In this document: piece by piece, positions 24,303 through 36,053 of the stretch
Layout: each line of letters opens with the position of its first letter
How positions within the stretch are numbered: position 1 is the stretch's first letter
DNA from: Phoenix dactylifera
Taxonomy: Eukaryota > Streptophyta > Magnoliopsida > Arecales > Arecaceae
Direction: 5' to 3'
DNA: 64,000 nt
Assembly: GCF_009389715.1 (NCBI RefSeq)
Contig: NC_052407.1
Coordinates: forward strand, 8,032,475 to 8,096,474
Made by a program: the position numbers and the translations under genes
Notes under the pieces: model-generated
Database searches by the model: none
Seen by the model: the letters and a program-made list of their open reading frames with translations, nothing else
What the model was told of the DNA's origin: nothing

Positions 24303-26940
24303 TATTGGGTCTAAGGGTTGTCGGGTCCAAATTAGCGTACATGATGGTACATATCCAATTCATATCTAAAATAAATTATATCGATGAATCCAAAGTTTGT
24401 CAAAAAAAAAATTAGGATTGGATTGGGATAATTTCGGTCCATCCTCATCAAAAGCAAATCATTTGGAGCACTATTAACACTGCCGAGTACTAGCACGTTC
24501 GGAAGCAATCTTACTCTAAGCACGAGTGTCAAGGTGTTGGATTTAATTATGATACCGGAATCCTAATGGAACATCTAATTGATGGGCCCTCCCCCTCTTT
24601 GGTACAAAGGTCTGTATTCCACTGAAAAATTAAGGTACGACAATAAAGTTTATGATTGATTTGAATCAGGGTAATCTGGCATGAGCAAAAATAACTCATA
24701 TCATATTACCATACTTGCTACGAAAAGAAAATTAAAAAAATAGTAAAATAAATAATAGATCTCATGTTGATTTTTATTAAGAGAGAAAGTAAAATAAATG
24801 CTATTAATAGTTGGAGACTTTAGCTCATCAGGAGGCAACAACTGAAAACTATTCTATAGAGATCTTGGAACCTACTGATCGGGGATTGAAAAAAGTTATG
24901 CCAACAAAATTGTAGTAGACCGAACCATCAAGAGATTTTTGGTTAATATTTTTCGAAACCTAAAAGTGTCGGTCATGGAGAGGTTTAAAAGATCACTGGT
25001 GAAGTTGGCAAATCCTTGCCGATATTAGTTCCCGATTATTTACCAAGTTAGTTAGGAAGAATGCTAATGTGCAGGTCTCATATAAAGCCACTTGGCTAGT
25101 GGTCTTAAGAAAAAAGAGGGATGGTGGGTTAAGATACATATGGTTCTATCGGAGTGCAACCCTACTCGAGAGGAGGGTTGATTAGGCTATACTTGGATAT
25201 GGTAGGGGTTGATTTTGTTTGCTAATATTTGTTTACGTTAGATCGGATGAACTAGCTACAATTTAGGTCATATGGATGGACTGAGGTTCGAATCAAGTGA
25301 ATTAGAGTTTGGGTTGGATGGACTAAGGTTTGGGTCAAATGAACAAAGGTTAAGATCAAACATTCTGGATTGGATGGACTAGGGTTTAGACTAGATATAC
25401 TAGAATGTACTACCATTAAAGAAGTTATTTTGCCTATAGCTAGGGTGTATCTTTAGCATACCTCTCTTGATAGAGGCAATGAAATGGGAAAATGTCAAAA
25501 CAAAGGACAACAACAGCCAGCTGTAGATGTAGAAGAAAGTAACAATCATATGGATTTGATTGCCTCCATTGTCATTTTCAAATGTGCATGGTATTGTAGT
25601 GTAAATGTAATGCAAACACTAATGCCAATATAAAGCTATATTCTAAGAAATTGTGAAAGACTAATGGTTTTTCTATATTGATGTAGAGCATGACTCAAGG
25701 GATGATATAGCCAAATCTAGAGGATGCTGCTCATTGATATTCTAGTGAGATCATTGGATTGCGTTGGATGTTCGAAATGCATGACAGCATCGCTTGATAA
25801 TGGATGGTATCAATTGCCTGGTGTGGAGTAAGATCCTCAAGCATGGGCTACTTTATCAATTGCTTGAAGCAATAGCTGAAATAGATGGCAAGCTATGGTA
25901 TGGTGGTTTTAAGGAGGACTATGCAATATTTTGACTCTGAAGGCAATTCCTATATATGTGGAGCATTGGCAAACCGAGAGATGTAGGCCAAATATCAACT
26001 AACAAGGTATATATATTTTTAGTATTTTGTTATATGGAGTAATAATACAAAGTTGAAAAAAATCTCTGCAAAAATAGGTAAGATATAGCTGATCAAATAC
26101 ACTCCAATGTGTACTTTCTATTTATTCATGACCACCAACTTATTAAATCAATAATGCTGCAGAGTTTCCATCTACTGCATGGTTTTCATTATAGTTTCCA
26201 TCTATTGTATTACTTCCGAAACCAATCTATATCGTTTAGGGTGTAATTAACTCTGTCCTTTTTTTTTCTAAGTTTGGAGGGTTCACGTGGGTGTGGCCAT
26301 AATGACAATTAAGTCAGATATCTGATCTTTACAATATGAATTTATGAAAGAAAATAAAAACATACCGATCCTTAACCTAGAATGAAGAGCATGATAGTTT
26401 GGTTGATGACATCTTTTTCGAAGTTTCTCCAATTTTACCCTTTTTCTCTTTAAGAAAAGCCATATGTTCAACACTCTTAAATAGAAAAAACAAACAATAA
26501 TCAAGGTTCTACAATAAACCAATAAAAAATATGTCTTCATTGTATTCACTTTTTTTATGGAAACCTCCCCCGCATTCACAAAAATGTAATTATTCAGTTA
26601 ATTTATTAATCAATATCTTAACATAAAAGAAATTGGAAACATTTAAACCTATCTAGCACTTTAATTATCTTTCTCCAGGAAAAAACTATTTATCAATAGG
26701 TACTCTTCTTTGTTCACAATAACCATCATTGCATCATTGGGAAAAAAAAAACAAATTGAGCATAAATAGACAACATACTGTAACCAGAAAATTTAGAATG
26801 AAACTGTCTATATTATAATGACATGAGTCTGGCATTTTATCATAGGCAACATGACGATTCTAAACTTCTCACACCACGAAAGAGAAAGGAGTGAATGAAA
26901 GAAAAGATGACAAAAAGAAAGAAAAAAGAAATGCTTCCAA
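24303..26940. other. Intergenic, no gene recognised
   Basis: AT-rich sequence between the ACP promoter and the RING gene. Around 25270-25400 the phrase GGATGGACT with GGTTTGGGT recurs irregularly, perhaps a remnant of a satellite or LTR. No domain, RNA gene or intact transposon was seen. Confidence 0.5.
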
Positions 26941-26947
26941 TCTCAAA

Positions 26948-27763
26948 TTATTCATCAATTTCTTGCAGCTCTAGTCGGCAATTTGGGCACATCCTACTAT
27001 TCCTTAACCACTGCATTATACAATCTGGGTGAAATAGGTGGTTGCAATCCAACCAACCAGCAATAGTATCCATCAGTATATCCTCGAGACAGATGGTGCA
27101 AGTCACTACCTCGCCTTCATCGTAAGCCATGATGATCACGTTGTGGTCAATGGCATCCTCTGATAGCCGATCCATGGGCCCATGAGACCAACCTACCTCT
27201 CCTTCGATGAGCTCATCAAACTCATCAAACTCATCAGTCGATGCCACCTGATAATAAGTCTCCTCCACAAGGCCCAGATGGTCATCGCGCTCCTCCTGAT
27301 GATATTGCTCATAGGACATATTTGTGATGACTTCTATGTCTACAGTGATGATCATGGCACAATTATCTGTTGAGGCTGCAAGCTTGGTAGCTTCATGGAG
27401 ATTTGTCCGAATTTTTTCTTGGAAGAACTCCCGTAGCTCAGCAGGGAGCCGTGGGGCCTTCTCGACCAACTGCGCCATGAGGTCAGGCCACATCTCGGTG
27501 AGTTCTGGGGAATCGAGAGCCTGTAGGTCCTCAAAATAATTTTTCTCGAGCAAGGGACTGAGGTCATGGTATCCATCCTCTAGGAGCGGCGGGTCGAACA
27601 ACCAAACCTTGTCACGTAGGATGAGGTCGATCTGTGCTTTGCCGGGTTGTATGTTTTGGAGCTCAGAGGTGGCTAATATATAAGAAATTATCTCCAAGAC
27701 AGCAGCACCATTGTCTGAAGGACGGCGGTAGGATTGGAAGAAGAAGGGGAGGCTAAAATCCAT
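26948..27763 (-). CDS. RING-H2 finger E3 ubiquitin ligase (predicted)
   Basis: Intact single-exon gene of 271 residues. The C-terminal RING-H2 domain has all eight zinc ligands in C3H2C3 order: C222, C225, C240, H242, H245, C248, C259, C262, with W252 at the position usually contacting the E2 enzyme. Proteins of this class transfer ubiquitin from E2 to substrates. The first 220 residues have no domain I recognise. They include an acidic stretch (DEFDEFDELIEGE, about residues 178-190) and no clear membrane segment or signal peptide, so the protein is probably soluble. The ATG sits in CTACCATGG, close to a plant consensus. A TATA box lies about 215 bases upstream. Substrates cannot be inferred. 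Confidence 0.85.
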   Translation of the reverse strand: MDFSLPFFFQSYRRPSDNGAAVLEIISYILATSELQNIQPGKAQIDLILRDKVWLFDPPLLEDGYHDLSPLLEKNYFEDLQALDSPELTEMWPDLMAQLVEKAPRLPAELREFFQEKIRTNLHEATKLAASTDNCAMIITVDIEVITNMSYEQYHQEERDDHLGLVEETYYQVASTDEFDEFDELIEGEVGWSHGPMDRLSEDAIDHNVIIMAYDEGEVVTCTICLEDILMDTIAGWLDCNHLFHPDCIMQWLRNSRMCPNCRLELQEIDE

Positions 27764-27976
27764 GGTAGAGTAGTGGTGTTGGTTGGGGTGGCAGTGAACA
27801 AGTTATGGGTGTGGAAAGGTTTGAAGGTATATGAAAGGTCGGTGCTTGGGTGAACTAGTTTTGAACTGGAAGAAGAACTCTCTTCTTTTTTCTTCCAGGT
27901 AAATGAAAGAGAGTAAGAAGGCTTTGGGGAAAAACAAAGGGAGATAGGTGGGGAGGGCTTGAGGGTCCTGGTCACA

Positions 27977-27983
27977 TTTTATA
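27977..27983 (-). promoter_or_regulatory. TATA box of the RING-H2 gene
   Basis: The minus strand reads CTCTATAAAATG about 215 bases before the ATG, leaving a leader of roughly 180 bases. The position and consensus are good; no experimental start is known. Confidence 0.6.
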
Positions 27984-28980
27984 GAGGAGAAGCATTAATT
28001 GAGACTATTTAGTAATATATGATGGTCCTTTGAGAGGTAAAAGTTGGATGCACAAGAGTTATCCAGTGGGTGGGTATTAAAATTACAACCATTGGATATA
28101 AATTTAGTCGAGATGGTGGATTTAGAAAGGGTGGAATGTGGGATTTTGTATCATTGAATTTGGACAAGAAAGTTTGGATTCATGATAATGTTCAATGGTA
28201 TTGAGATACTTCAGAGGTTTCGTTTCCATTGTAGGCTTTTGCACAACCATAGCTTTGTCTATGTTCATTGACAACTAGATATGTAGGCAAAGCAATGCAG
28301 AAGGCAAGTCTTTTTTGGTGTATCATTTAATGCAAAAACTATTAAAACTCTTTATATTTCTCTAAAGCAAAACAGATCAATTAAAAAGCATATTATCAAT
28401 TTGGTTTCATGTTTTCCACTGGTTGCACTGCATCTCCAACATAAATAATAACTACTATATATGATGACCACATCATCAATAATTTTCAGTTTGAGCTTGA
28501 TCTTTGATTATCCTGCGATTTCTTCTATTCATATTATCCTTACAAAGAGAGAATTAACGAGAAAAGAGTTCTATGGGTTCTCTTCATTTGTTATGCATTA
28601 TTATTTTTCCATGTATTTTCACAATGGCTTATTCTCCATGCATGCTCCTATATTCTATGCTACCTATGTTAATCATAACATTTTCAGATATCAGTCCTCA
28701 AACTTGTTTCTCAAAGATGGCACCTATATAATTAAGATCGATATGTCTGTTGGCATCTATTCATTTAGAATAACTACTATATCTTTATGAAATTAAACGA
28801 TAAATGATACTAAAATCATAATTTGGCTTTACATAATGAAATTGCTTTTCTACAAGTCGTATAGCAATAACAAACTTATAATTGTCATTTTGTACCAAGG
28901 AATGACTCCATACATGTTGATGACAATTAACTATTAGATCTTTACGAATGGAACTATAAAGTGACATTAATTATATGTTG
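27984..28980. other. Intergenic, no gene recognised
   Basis: The upstream flank of the RING-H2 gene is AT-rich. From about 28835 it contains degenerate copies of the motif in the tandem array to the right. Confidence 0.45.
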
Positions 28981-28989
28981 TTATAACTC

Positions 28990-29245
28990 TAATCAAGTTA
29001 CTTCCATACATGTCGATTGGCGGCAGATAAGGGAGAAAGTATTGATGAAAATTGCTTCCAAACAAACTGGACGGTGGTAGATAATAAAATGCATTACTCA
29101 ATAAAATTACTTCCGTACAAGTCAAATGGTCGCAGATAAGAGAATGCATTGATCAATGAAACTGCTTCCATATAAGTCAAATTATGGAGAACCAAAGAAT
29201 GCATCAAGAATGAAATTGCTTCTGTAAGTCAAATAATTATGGCGT
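28990..29245. repeat. 55-bp imperfect tandem repeat, about 4.5 units
   Basis: The anchor word (A/T)(T/G)(A/G)CTTCC occurs at 29001, 29055, 29110, 29165 and, as CTTCT, at 29219, giving spacings of 54, 55, 55 and 54. Units share CTTCC-TACAAGTC, GGCAGATAAG and GAATGCATTGATCAATGAAA. Divergence between units is high, so the array is old. A related unit may lie at 28840-28910. Confidence 0.75.
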
Positions 29246-30533
29246 AGATTTAACTTCTACTTCTAGCAGTTTTGGTAACTGACACCATTTATTTTCCCAT
29301 TACTTCATATTTGTCAGAACAACCTGACTCTGTACCACCCATTAGATCGATAATCATACTCAAACGGTCTTAATATTGTTGTTGTATCTTCATTTTGCCT
29401 ATCATGTATTAGTTCACTCTGGGTCATTTTTGCACATTCACTATTTAGCATGATATTCTCCAGTCGTCATGGTAGCTTTTATATATTATCTATTACTTGG
29501 AACATAGCTCTTGTCAGGGTATTCATCTGAAATCCTATTACGCTAGTTATGTTCATACCTTACCACTTGACTGAATGAGATTGTATCTCCCATATATCAT
29601 CCTGAGTAAGGATGTGGTGTAAACAATGCTCCTCGCATTCTATCAACCATGAGCTAAAAAAGAGTGATGAGATGTACTAGACAATTCAAGACTCAGGGCA
29701 AAATATCATCATTTGACCTTTAGAATAATTATGCCTGTAGGGATTCTCACCCTCCTTAAATTTATATTTTTCATAGTATGCGAATTGTACAGCAATGCTT
29801 CTTTCTCCTTTCATAGTGGCCATAGGCTTGTATAGTATAGCTTACCTCCCAAAAATTGTTGTTGCCTAATTTTTGAAGATCTAGTAATCAATCATAGTCT
29901 CTTCAAATCATGACTTGGTATGGGTCATCACTTAGCTATAAGTCATATGTCATCTTTATTTTCTTTATAAAGATCTTCACATGCTTGACTCTCTATCCCC
30001 CTCTCTACATCTTGTCTCTATAAGCTGTTCAACTACCATGGATCAGGAAGCCACATTTTATTCCATTGCTGGGATAATGCCGAGCAAACTTTGATCATGC
30101 AGGCATCTTCAAGCGAGTGAATACTTAAGTACTCATTGTGGAGTCAGGTTTCTGCTATCTTGCTCCAATTTTCATTCCAAGATCTCTCGAGCTCTATTTT
30201 CTTTCCTTCCACATTCTTCCAAAGAAATTTTCTTGTATGAATAATTAGACTTGAGAAGTTTGATCAAGAATAATCCGAACTACAATCGCATGCGACCGAC
30301 CAAAACTCACCTCTGGAATCTAAGGTTCAACTAAGTTTCGTAGCAAAAGGCTATTGTTTGGGAGGCCAATGGTCTCTTGGTCTTTTGTCTCTTTTGAAGT
30401 CTCCTCTCATAGCTAATCACCTTTCGGTCATGGTGGTTGCATGTTTCTAGTCCCCCACTTCAAATACCTTTTACTTCAATCATGGCATTTCCAGTTTCAG
30501 CCTCTTAGATTTAGAATTTCTTCTGAATATTCA
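29246..30533. other. Intergenic, no gene recognised
   Basis: No coding region, RNA gene or transposon terminus could be supported here. Confidence 0.45.
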
Positions 30534-31000
30534 GGCTCTGTTTGAAAACTTGAAATTGAGAAGAAATGAATGGAATAGAAGGGAAAGTTAAAAATTTTGA
30601 TGTTTGGGAGTTTTTTAGTGAAGAAAAAGAGAAAGAAAAGGAGGGAATAGGAGGAAAAATTTTGGTCTCCAATTCTCTCATTTCTTTCCTCCCATAAGTA
30701 AGAGGATTTGGAGAGAAAGGAATTAAAATATAATAATTTTTTTATAATACCTATTTTACTCTCTACTCATAAGCATGCCCCTTTTATAATAAGAATTTTT
30801 AGTAAAAGTGTTAAAAAGGTATGATTTTTTTTATTTCCTCTCCAAACTTCCAAACAAGAGGAAGAAAAATACTTTCTCTTTTCTCCTAAAACTTCCAAAC
30901 AAGAGGAGAGGAAAGTCTATTCCATTCCATTTCTTTCTTTTTCTTCCTCATTAAAATTTTTTTTTCTTTTTTTTTCTTCCCAAAACTTCCAAATAGAGGC
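30534..31000. mobile_element. Harbinger/Tourist-like MITE
   Basis: Inverted ends GGCTCTGTTTG (30534) and, read inward from the right, GCCTCTATTTG (31000) are flanked by TCA on both sides (30531-30533 and 31001-31003). The 3-bp duplication and GGNCNNNTTTG end fit PIF/Harbinger MITEs. The interior is A/G-rich on the left and T/C-rich on the right, foldable, with no gene. It lies just upstream of the potassium channel leader. Confidence 0.65.
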
Positions 31001-31697
31001 TCACCCTACTAGGAAGTGTTTAGTACAAATGCCCAAATTGAGATCCTCTTTAGCAGTTTTTGTCTTGACTTTAACAAAAAGTCTAATCATACATCTTACA
31101 CTTGGACCTTTTACTGCCAAAGCTGGCAGAGTTCATTTACCTTTTTTTTTTGTGTGGATCAGAGTAAGTTCCTTTTTTGCTATCGGTCGGTGAAAGCCCT
31201 AAAATCTCATTTGGGAGGTGAGCCTCCGCCGGGGAAATGGCCATCATAATTCATCTAAAAACTAGAACGTTCCAGAATTTTGTCACGGTCACGGTCACGG
31301 TCAGAATCTCATTATTGTTTTCTATAACAAACTCCCCACTCCCCTAGTTCGCAGGGTCAAAAGGCTTGCAAACCCGCGGAGCTCGGGCGCACCTCTGAAA
31401 CCCCAAATTTCCGTTCCTACCTACTCTGATGCTAAAGAGACCGTTTGTTTCTCCGAGGTGAATCGTCCAAGCTTTCCTCTCTCTCAATTCAACATTTTCT
31501 TGATTTCATTATCCCTTTCTTAACCAGTTTGGTCATTTGTTTTTCATTTCTTTACTCGTTCTTCAAGATCCAACCGGTGATTCTGATGTGGAGATCCGAT
31601 TCCGTGAGAGAAACGTTGTCGGCAGAGAATTCGATATTTTTCCAAATTGCCGAAAAGTCTATAATTCATTGAGTTTTCTAGGAGGGCTGTGGCAAGG
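31001..31697 (+). promoter_or_regulatory. Promoter and first (untranslated) exon of the TPK gene
   Basis: A GC-rich patch at 31270-31440 and a CT-rich leader precede the donor GCAAG/GTAATTG at 31697/31698. This donor pairs with the acceptor CATGTAG at 34804, 39 bases before the coding ATG. The transcription start is probably between about 31380 and 31470 but no TATA box is convincing. Confidence 0.5.
31586..31672 (+). CDS. Upstream ORF in the TPK leader (28 codons)
   Basis: If transcription begins upstream of 31586, the spliced leader contains this ATG frame of 28 codons starting MWRSDSVRET and ending TGA, 25 bases before the leader intron donor. It could lower translation of the channel. 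Conservation is unknown, so its role is speculative. Confidence 0.25.
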   Translation: MWRSDSVRETLSAENSIFFQIAEKSIIH

Positions 31698-32544
31698 TAA
31701 TTGATTTTGGGTTTCATTTAGCTGCCTTTATCTTTTACTAAATCCTGAAGATCCGGTTCATGATTTTTTTCGGCTCCTTAATAAATTTGGGTTTTTTTTT
31801 TTCTCTTGTTTTTGATGAGGCTTTCTGAACGGAGGATTTCACTAAAAAAATTATTCCTTCAATATTAAGACTGCTTTAGTTTTTAGACCACTTTTTATTT
31901 TTTTTGAGGGAAATAGGAGGGGAAAAGACATCCTCCCAATTAAAAAAATGTCTTTCACCATTTTTTTAAATATAGAGTTTACTGACATACACCTTTGTTC
32001 AGTCAGCATGTAAAGAATGTTCAATGATTTTCCATTTGTTGTGTTTATTTTCCTTTCTTTTATTCAGATAATCTGTTCTTACATTATCTTAGTCCCAATA
32101 TTGAAAAGATTTTTATTTTGTTTGCTCTATTAATGAGCACCACGTGATATTCTTATTTAATGTGGAGAAATCATCTAATTTATCCATAACATAATTTGAT
32201 GGCAACACTATTGCATCAAATGGGTCCTTATCCAAGTGCATGAGCAACTAACCAGTAATGCTTAGAGGCAGTACCATTCAAAATGTATAATAATGAGCAT
32301 ATCGAATATATCGCAGCATGATAAAGTTATATATTATTTTCAAATATTTATTCTTTGTTAATTAAGAAGGAAAGGTGTTGAACAGAAAAATCAAGCATCA
32401 GCAAGATGCTGGATCAACAGTCACACCTTGAAATAGAGCTTCATCCACCGCAGTACCTGCACTCTAGCTACCTCTTCACGGCATGAATGTGAAATAGAAA
32501 AAGTACAAGTATCAATATATAGGCAAATAGAAATAGGTAAAACA

Positions 32545-32690
32545 ATGCATGACGCTCCTGCCATTGCAAGGCATAGAGAATCTCAGATGTAGGCAGCCCT
32601 ATCTCTACATGCGGAGAAGCTGTTTTCATGTTTTAAACCTGTGACCTTCAGTTCATAATGAAGCAGCCTTACCGTTGCGCCAAGGAACAT
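32545..32690 (-). mobile_element. Au-like SINE, minus strand
   Basis: The minus strand starts near 32687 with CCTTGGCGCAACGGTAAGG, which fits the tRNA-like box A region. GAAGGTCACAGGTTTAAAA at the box B position follows, then GAAAACAGCTTCTCC and GGGCTGCCTACATCT. The order matches the plant Au SINE family from memory. Box B is degenerate, so the copy is old. The 3' end and target duplication were not resolved. Confidence 0.6.
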
Positions 32691-33386
32691 CCTCAATATC
32701 TAGGCAAATAGAGGCATGGCATTTTAATCTTCCTTAAGTTCAGATGCTCTTCCTACTAACTGTTGTTCCTGTCTTCTCCCGTTTTTTGAGTGTGTTTTGT
32801 GGTGGCTGGATAGCAAACAGTTGTAAGAATTGGGTGGGGAGTGAAGAATATCTTGCAATGGTTCCATAATGATTTTTATTATTTACATATAGAATCAAAT
32901 ATAAGACTTTACTTGGATAATAAATTACTTGGATTCTTTTTCCTTGACAATAAAAGGAAGGACCTAAGCCCCACCCTATTCACAAATTATTGTGACACAA
33001 AATACTCAAGGATTCTGTTGAATGTCCAATGCTGGAAGTTCCTGGTTGTAACATCTTATCTATTATTCGGTGTGCTGTAATATTATATGTATTTTGATAG
33101 AGGGAGAAATATACTTTGACCATGTTTAGAGAAAAACCAATAAAGGCCTTATAAAGAATGAGTGTTAAATTTGAATAAAGGGAAGGTATAGTTGTTCTTG
33201 ATATGTTGGACTAAGCACCTTAAAATATTTTGGCATAGAGTTTCTACTGTTATCAGATAATCATGACAATATTATGCCAGCTTTAACATGTTGTGCAGAT
33301 ACTTGAGACTTGACCAACAAGAAACTTGACATTTATTATTTTGTCATGTTCATACTTCTAGCTAAGCACATATATATTTGTCATAC

Positions 33387-33436
33387 AATAAAAGTCAAGG
33401 TACTTTTTTTGACAGAAAAATAAAAGTCAAGGTACT
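33387..33436 (-). mobile_element. Fourteen-base LINE tail with 18-bp target duplication
   Basis: AATAAAAGTCAAGGTACT occurs twice exactly, at 33387-33404 and 33419-33436, separated only by TTTTTTGACAGAAA. On the minus strand the insert reads TTTCTGTC then A6. The same tail, TTTTTGTC then A7, ends the LINE in the Sec61 alpha intron at about 55618. This fits an extremely 5'-truncated LINE insertion. Confidence 0.55.
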
Positions 33437-33447
33437 ATAAGTGCTTA

Positions 33448-33749
33448 GGGGCTGTTTGGATGCTTTACATCCACTGTTCATGGGACATCTTAACATCCTC
33501 CAGAAAGTAAGAAGGAACGTAGGAAGGACAGGAGAGAAAATCATTGACGAATGGCGCGCTAACATCCTGCAATTCTGAAATTTCACTAAGAGCAAACTCA
33601 TTCTCGGGGGTGAGTTCATTTATCCCTAAATTCAGGTAACCTCCTCCTTTCTCACCTACACACCTCCTCGCCTCTCTCCCATCCCTCCCACTTTCAATCA
33701 GATGTTAACTTATTAATGAATTTTAGATGCAAAGTATCCAAACAGGCCC
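33448..33749. mobile_element. Harbinger/Tourist-like MITE with TTA target duplication
   Basis: The ends are GGGGCTGTTTGGATGCTTTA and, inward from the right, GGGCCTGTTTGGATACTTTG, matching over about 20 bases with a few differences. TTA flanks both ends (33445-33447 and 33750-33752). At 302 bp and non-coding, this is a standard Tourist-like MITE. Confidence 0.85.
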
Positions 33750-34843
33750 TTAAAATTTGGATGCCTGTAATTTGAACTTCAATGTTGTGTTAACATGTAC
33801 GGGCAATTGCGATATTTACAATCTGTGGTAGACATAATGCAGTTCACTTGTTGTGGGATTATTGATCCTCTGTCCTTGCTGATATAGAATGTGAGGATTT
33901 CTTCAAGAAAATTGAAATTTATGTCTCTAGACCCATCTACAGCAGTGTTAATTTTGTAATTTTATTCAATTATGATTTGCATGATTCAATTGATCTTTAT
34001 TTGCTTATTTATGAAGTTTGTTGTCAATTATTTGTGAACTATGTTGCCTTCTGATTGGGAAAATGCTGAATTGGTAAAAACAAAATCTTTGTATAAAGAC
34101 AAGCTTTTCATAATTTCTGATAGTGACAGTTATTTAATAAGAGCAATTCAAAGCTGTGGGTTTTGTATTGGTTGTTGCATTCTGTGTTACCACCTACTGC
34201 TGCTATCATGGAAGTCCAAATTTGTTTCCTAGCCTGATGGACAAAGGGATTCTTAATGATGCTAGCCTTATACTCAGCTTTATGTCGTTAGCAAGCATGC
34301 TGGTCATATTATGGACATGGACTGTTTGTATATGTAGCTTAATATTGCGTAATGTTTTTCTCATGGATTGGATGTTTAGATTAATAAAACAATTTCTTTC
34401 GTTTTGGGACACCTCTGTCAAATTGGTTCTCACAGGAAACAGAAACTACCTTTTTTCCTAACAGCAAGAAAAGAAGCAGGGAGGGTGGGGAGGGGGTGAA
34501 AACATGTATTAAATATTTTTCATGAAATATACGAATGGACTTTGTTCACAAAGGTGACTAGTGCTGGAAAAAAACATAATATTTAATAGTTAAAACTGTT
34601 ACTTTACATTATTAAAGTGTTGGTTTCTTTTTGCCTTATTGAGAGAGATGATCATGGAAATTTTGAATTTTTGATTTAGAGTACACATTGCATTATGCCT
34701 AAATCTGCCACTTGGTAGTAAATAAATAGTCTCCTTGATGTATTTTCTGCGTATAGATTTATAATACATAACCTCACTTCTCTTGACATTTTTCTGTCAT
34801 GTAGGTTTCTGGACGTGAGTGATCATATCCTAGGCACTAGCTA

Positions 34844-36053
34844 ATGGCAAATGATTTTGCAAATCAGCCCTTGCTCCCAGCATTACAGGAACCTCCCCAT
34901 CAACCGCTGAAAAATGACACAGCAAAGAAGAAAAGATTCCGTCGTTGTAGAACTACTCCTGGAGACTTCACACCAGAGTCAATCAAACATGGTGCCTCGT
35001 TTTCAGATTTGAAGTTCAGTTTCAGTAATTTCCGTCCAAGCTTTAAACAGGTATCTTTATTCTTGGTCATCTACTTGGGAGCAGGTGTTGTTTGCTTCTA
35101 TCTTGTGAAGGATCAGATCAAGGGTGAGACAACCAATGGCATTCTTGATGCCTTATATTTCTGTATTGTTACTATGACCACAGTTGGCTATGGTGACCTT
35201 GTTCCCGACAGTGTCACTACAAAACTTCTTGCTTGCGCTTTTGTGTTTACTGGCATGGCAATTGGTGCACTCCTCTTAAGTAGAGCAGCTGATTACCTTG
35301 TTGAGAAGCAAGAAGTATTGATTATTAAAGCACTACACATGCATCGTAAGGTTGGTCAGGCACATACATTAAAGGAGATTGAGTCAAACAGAGTGAAGTA
35401 CAAGTTTTATACAACTACGTTGCTTCTTACAGTTCTCATACTTATGGGAACTATCTTTCTGTTGAAGGTCGAGAAGCTAAACCTTGTTGATGCCTTCTAT
35501 TGTGTCTGTTCCACTATCACAACATTGGGTTATGGGGATAAGAGTTTCTCAACTAAAGGGGGGCGTGTTTTTGCTGTGTTCTGGATAATGACTAGTACAA
35601 TTTGTTTAGCTCAGTTCTTTCTCTACCTTGCCGAGTTAAACACAGAGAGTAGACAGAAACTGCTTGCAAAATGGGTGCTTACACGGAGAATGACATTCAT
35701 GGATCTTGAAGCGGCAGATCTGGATGATGATGGAGCTGTGGGGTAAGCGCATTCGCTACTAGTTTCTTTTTAAATTTTGAATGTTTTATTACTTCAAAAA
35801 AGTTTTAAAAATGTTTTATCCAGTCCACAACATGTTCTATGAAGTATCTTGTTTAATATTCTCAAATCTAGCAATGGTTATGGTGTTGGATATCCACAGT
35901 GCTGCTGAGTTCATAATATATAAGCTCAAAGAAATGGGGAAGATAACCCAAGAGGATATAGCACTTGTGATGGAGGAGTTTGAGGAACTTGATGTTGATC
36001 AATCAGGTACAATATCAAACTCCGATCTGATAATCGCTCAATCCTCTAGGTGA
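34844..36053 (+). CDS. Two-pore potassium channel, TPK/KCO family
   Basis: Plant TPK channels are K+-selective, Ca2+-regulated channels, mostly of the vacuolar membrane. Exons 34844-35742 and 35900-36053 join in the middle of codon 300 to give 350 residues, the usual size. Two pore domains are present, with filters TTVGYGD (GYGD at 115-118) and TTLGYGD (229-232), each flanked by hydrophobic helices (about 70-88, 128-148, 190-208, 240-263). The C-terminus has two EF-hands with loops at 292-303 (DLDDDGAVGAAE) and 331-342 (DVDQSGTISNSD). The intron falls inside the first loop. The N-terminus has RRCRTTP (R34-x-x-T37-x-P39), a mode-1 14-3-3 site as in characterised TPK1 proteins. All filter and most Ca2+ ligand positions are intact. 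Vacuolar location is by family. Confidence 0.93.

Larger units (their letters stand above)
31698..34804 (+). other. 3.1-kb leader intron of the TPK gene
   Basis: GTAATTG donor, and TTTTTCTGTCATGTAG acceptor. The intron carries an Au-like SINE (32545-32690), a 14-bp LINE-tail insertion (33405-33418) and a Harbinger MITE (33448-33749). The rest is AT-rich with no gene. Confidence 0.6.
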
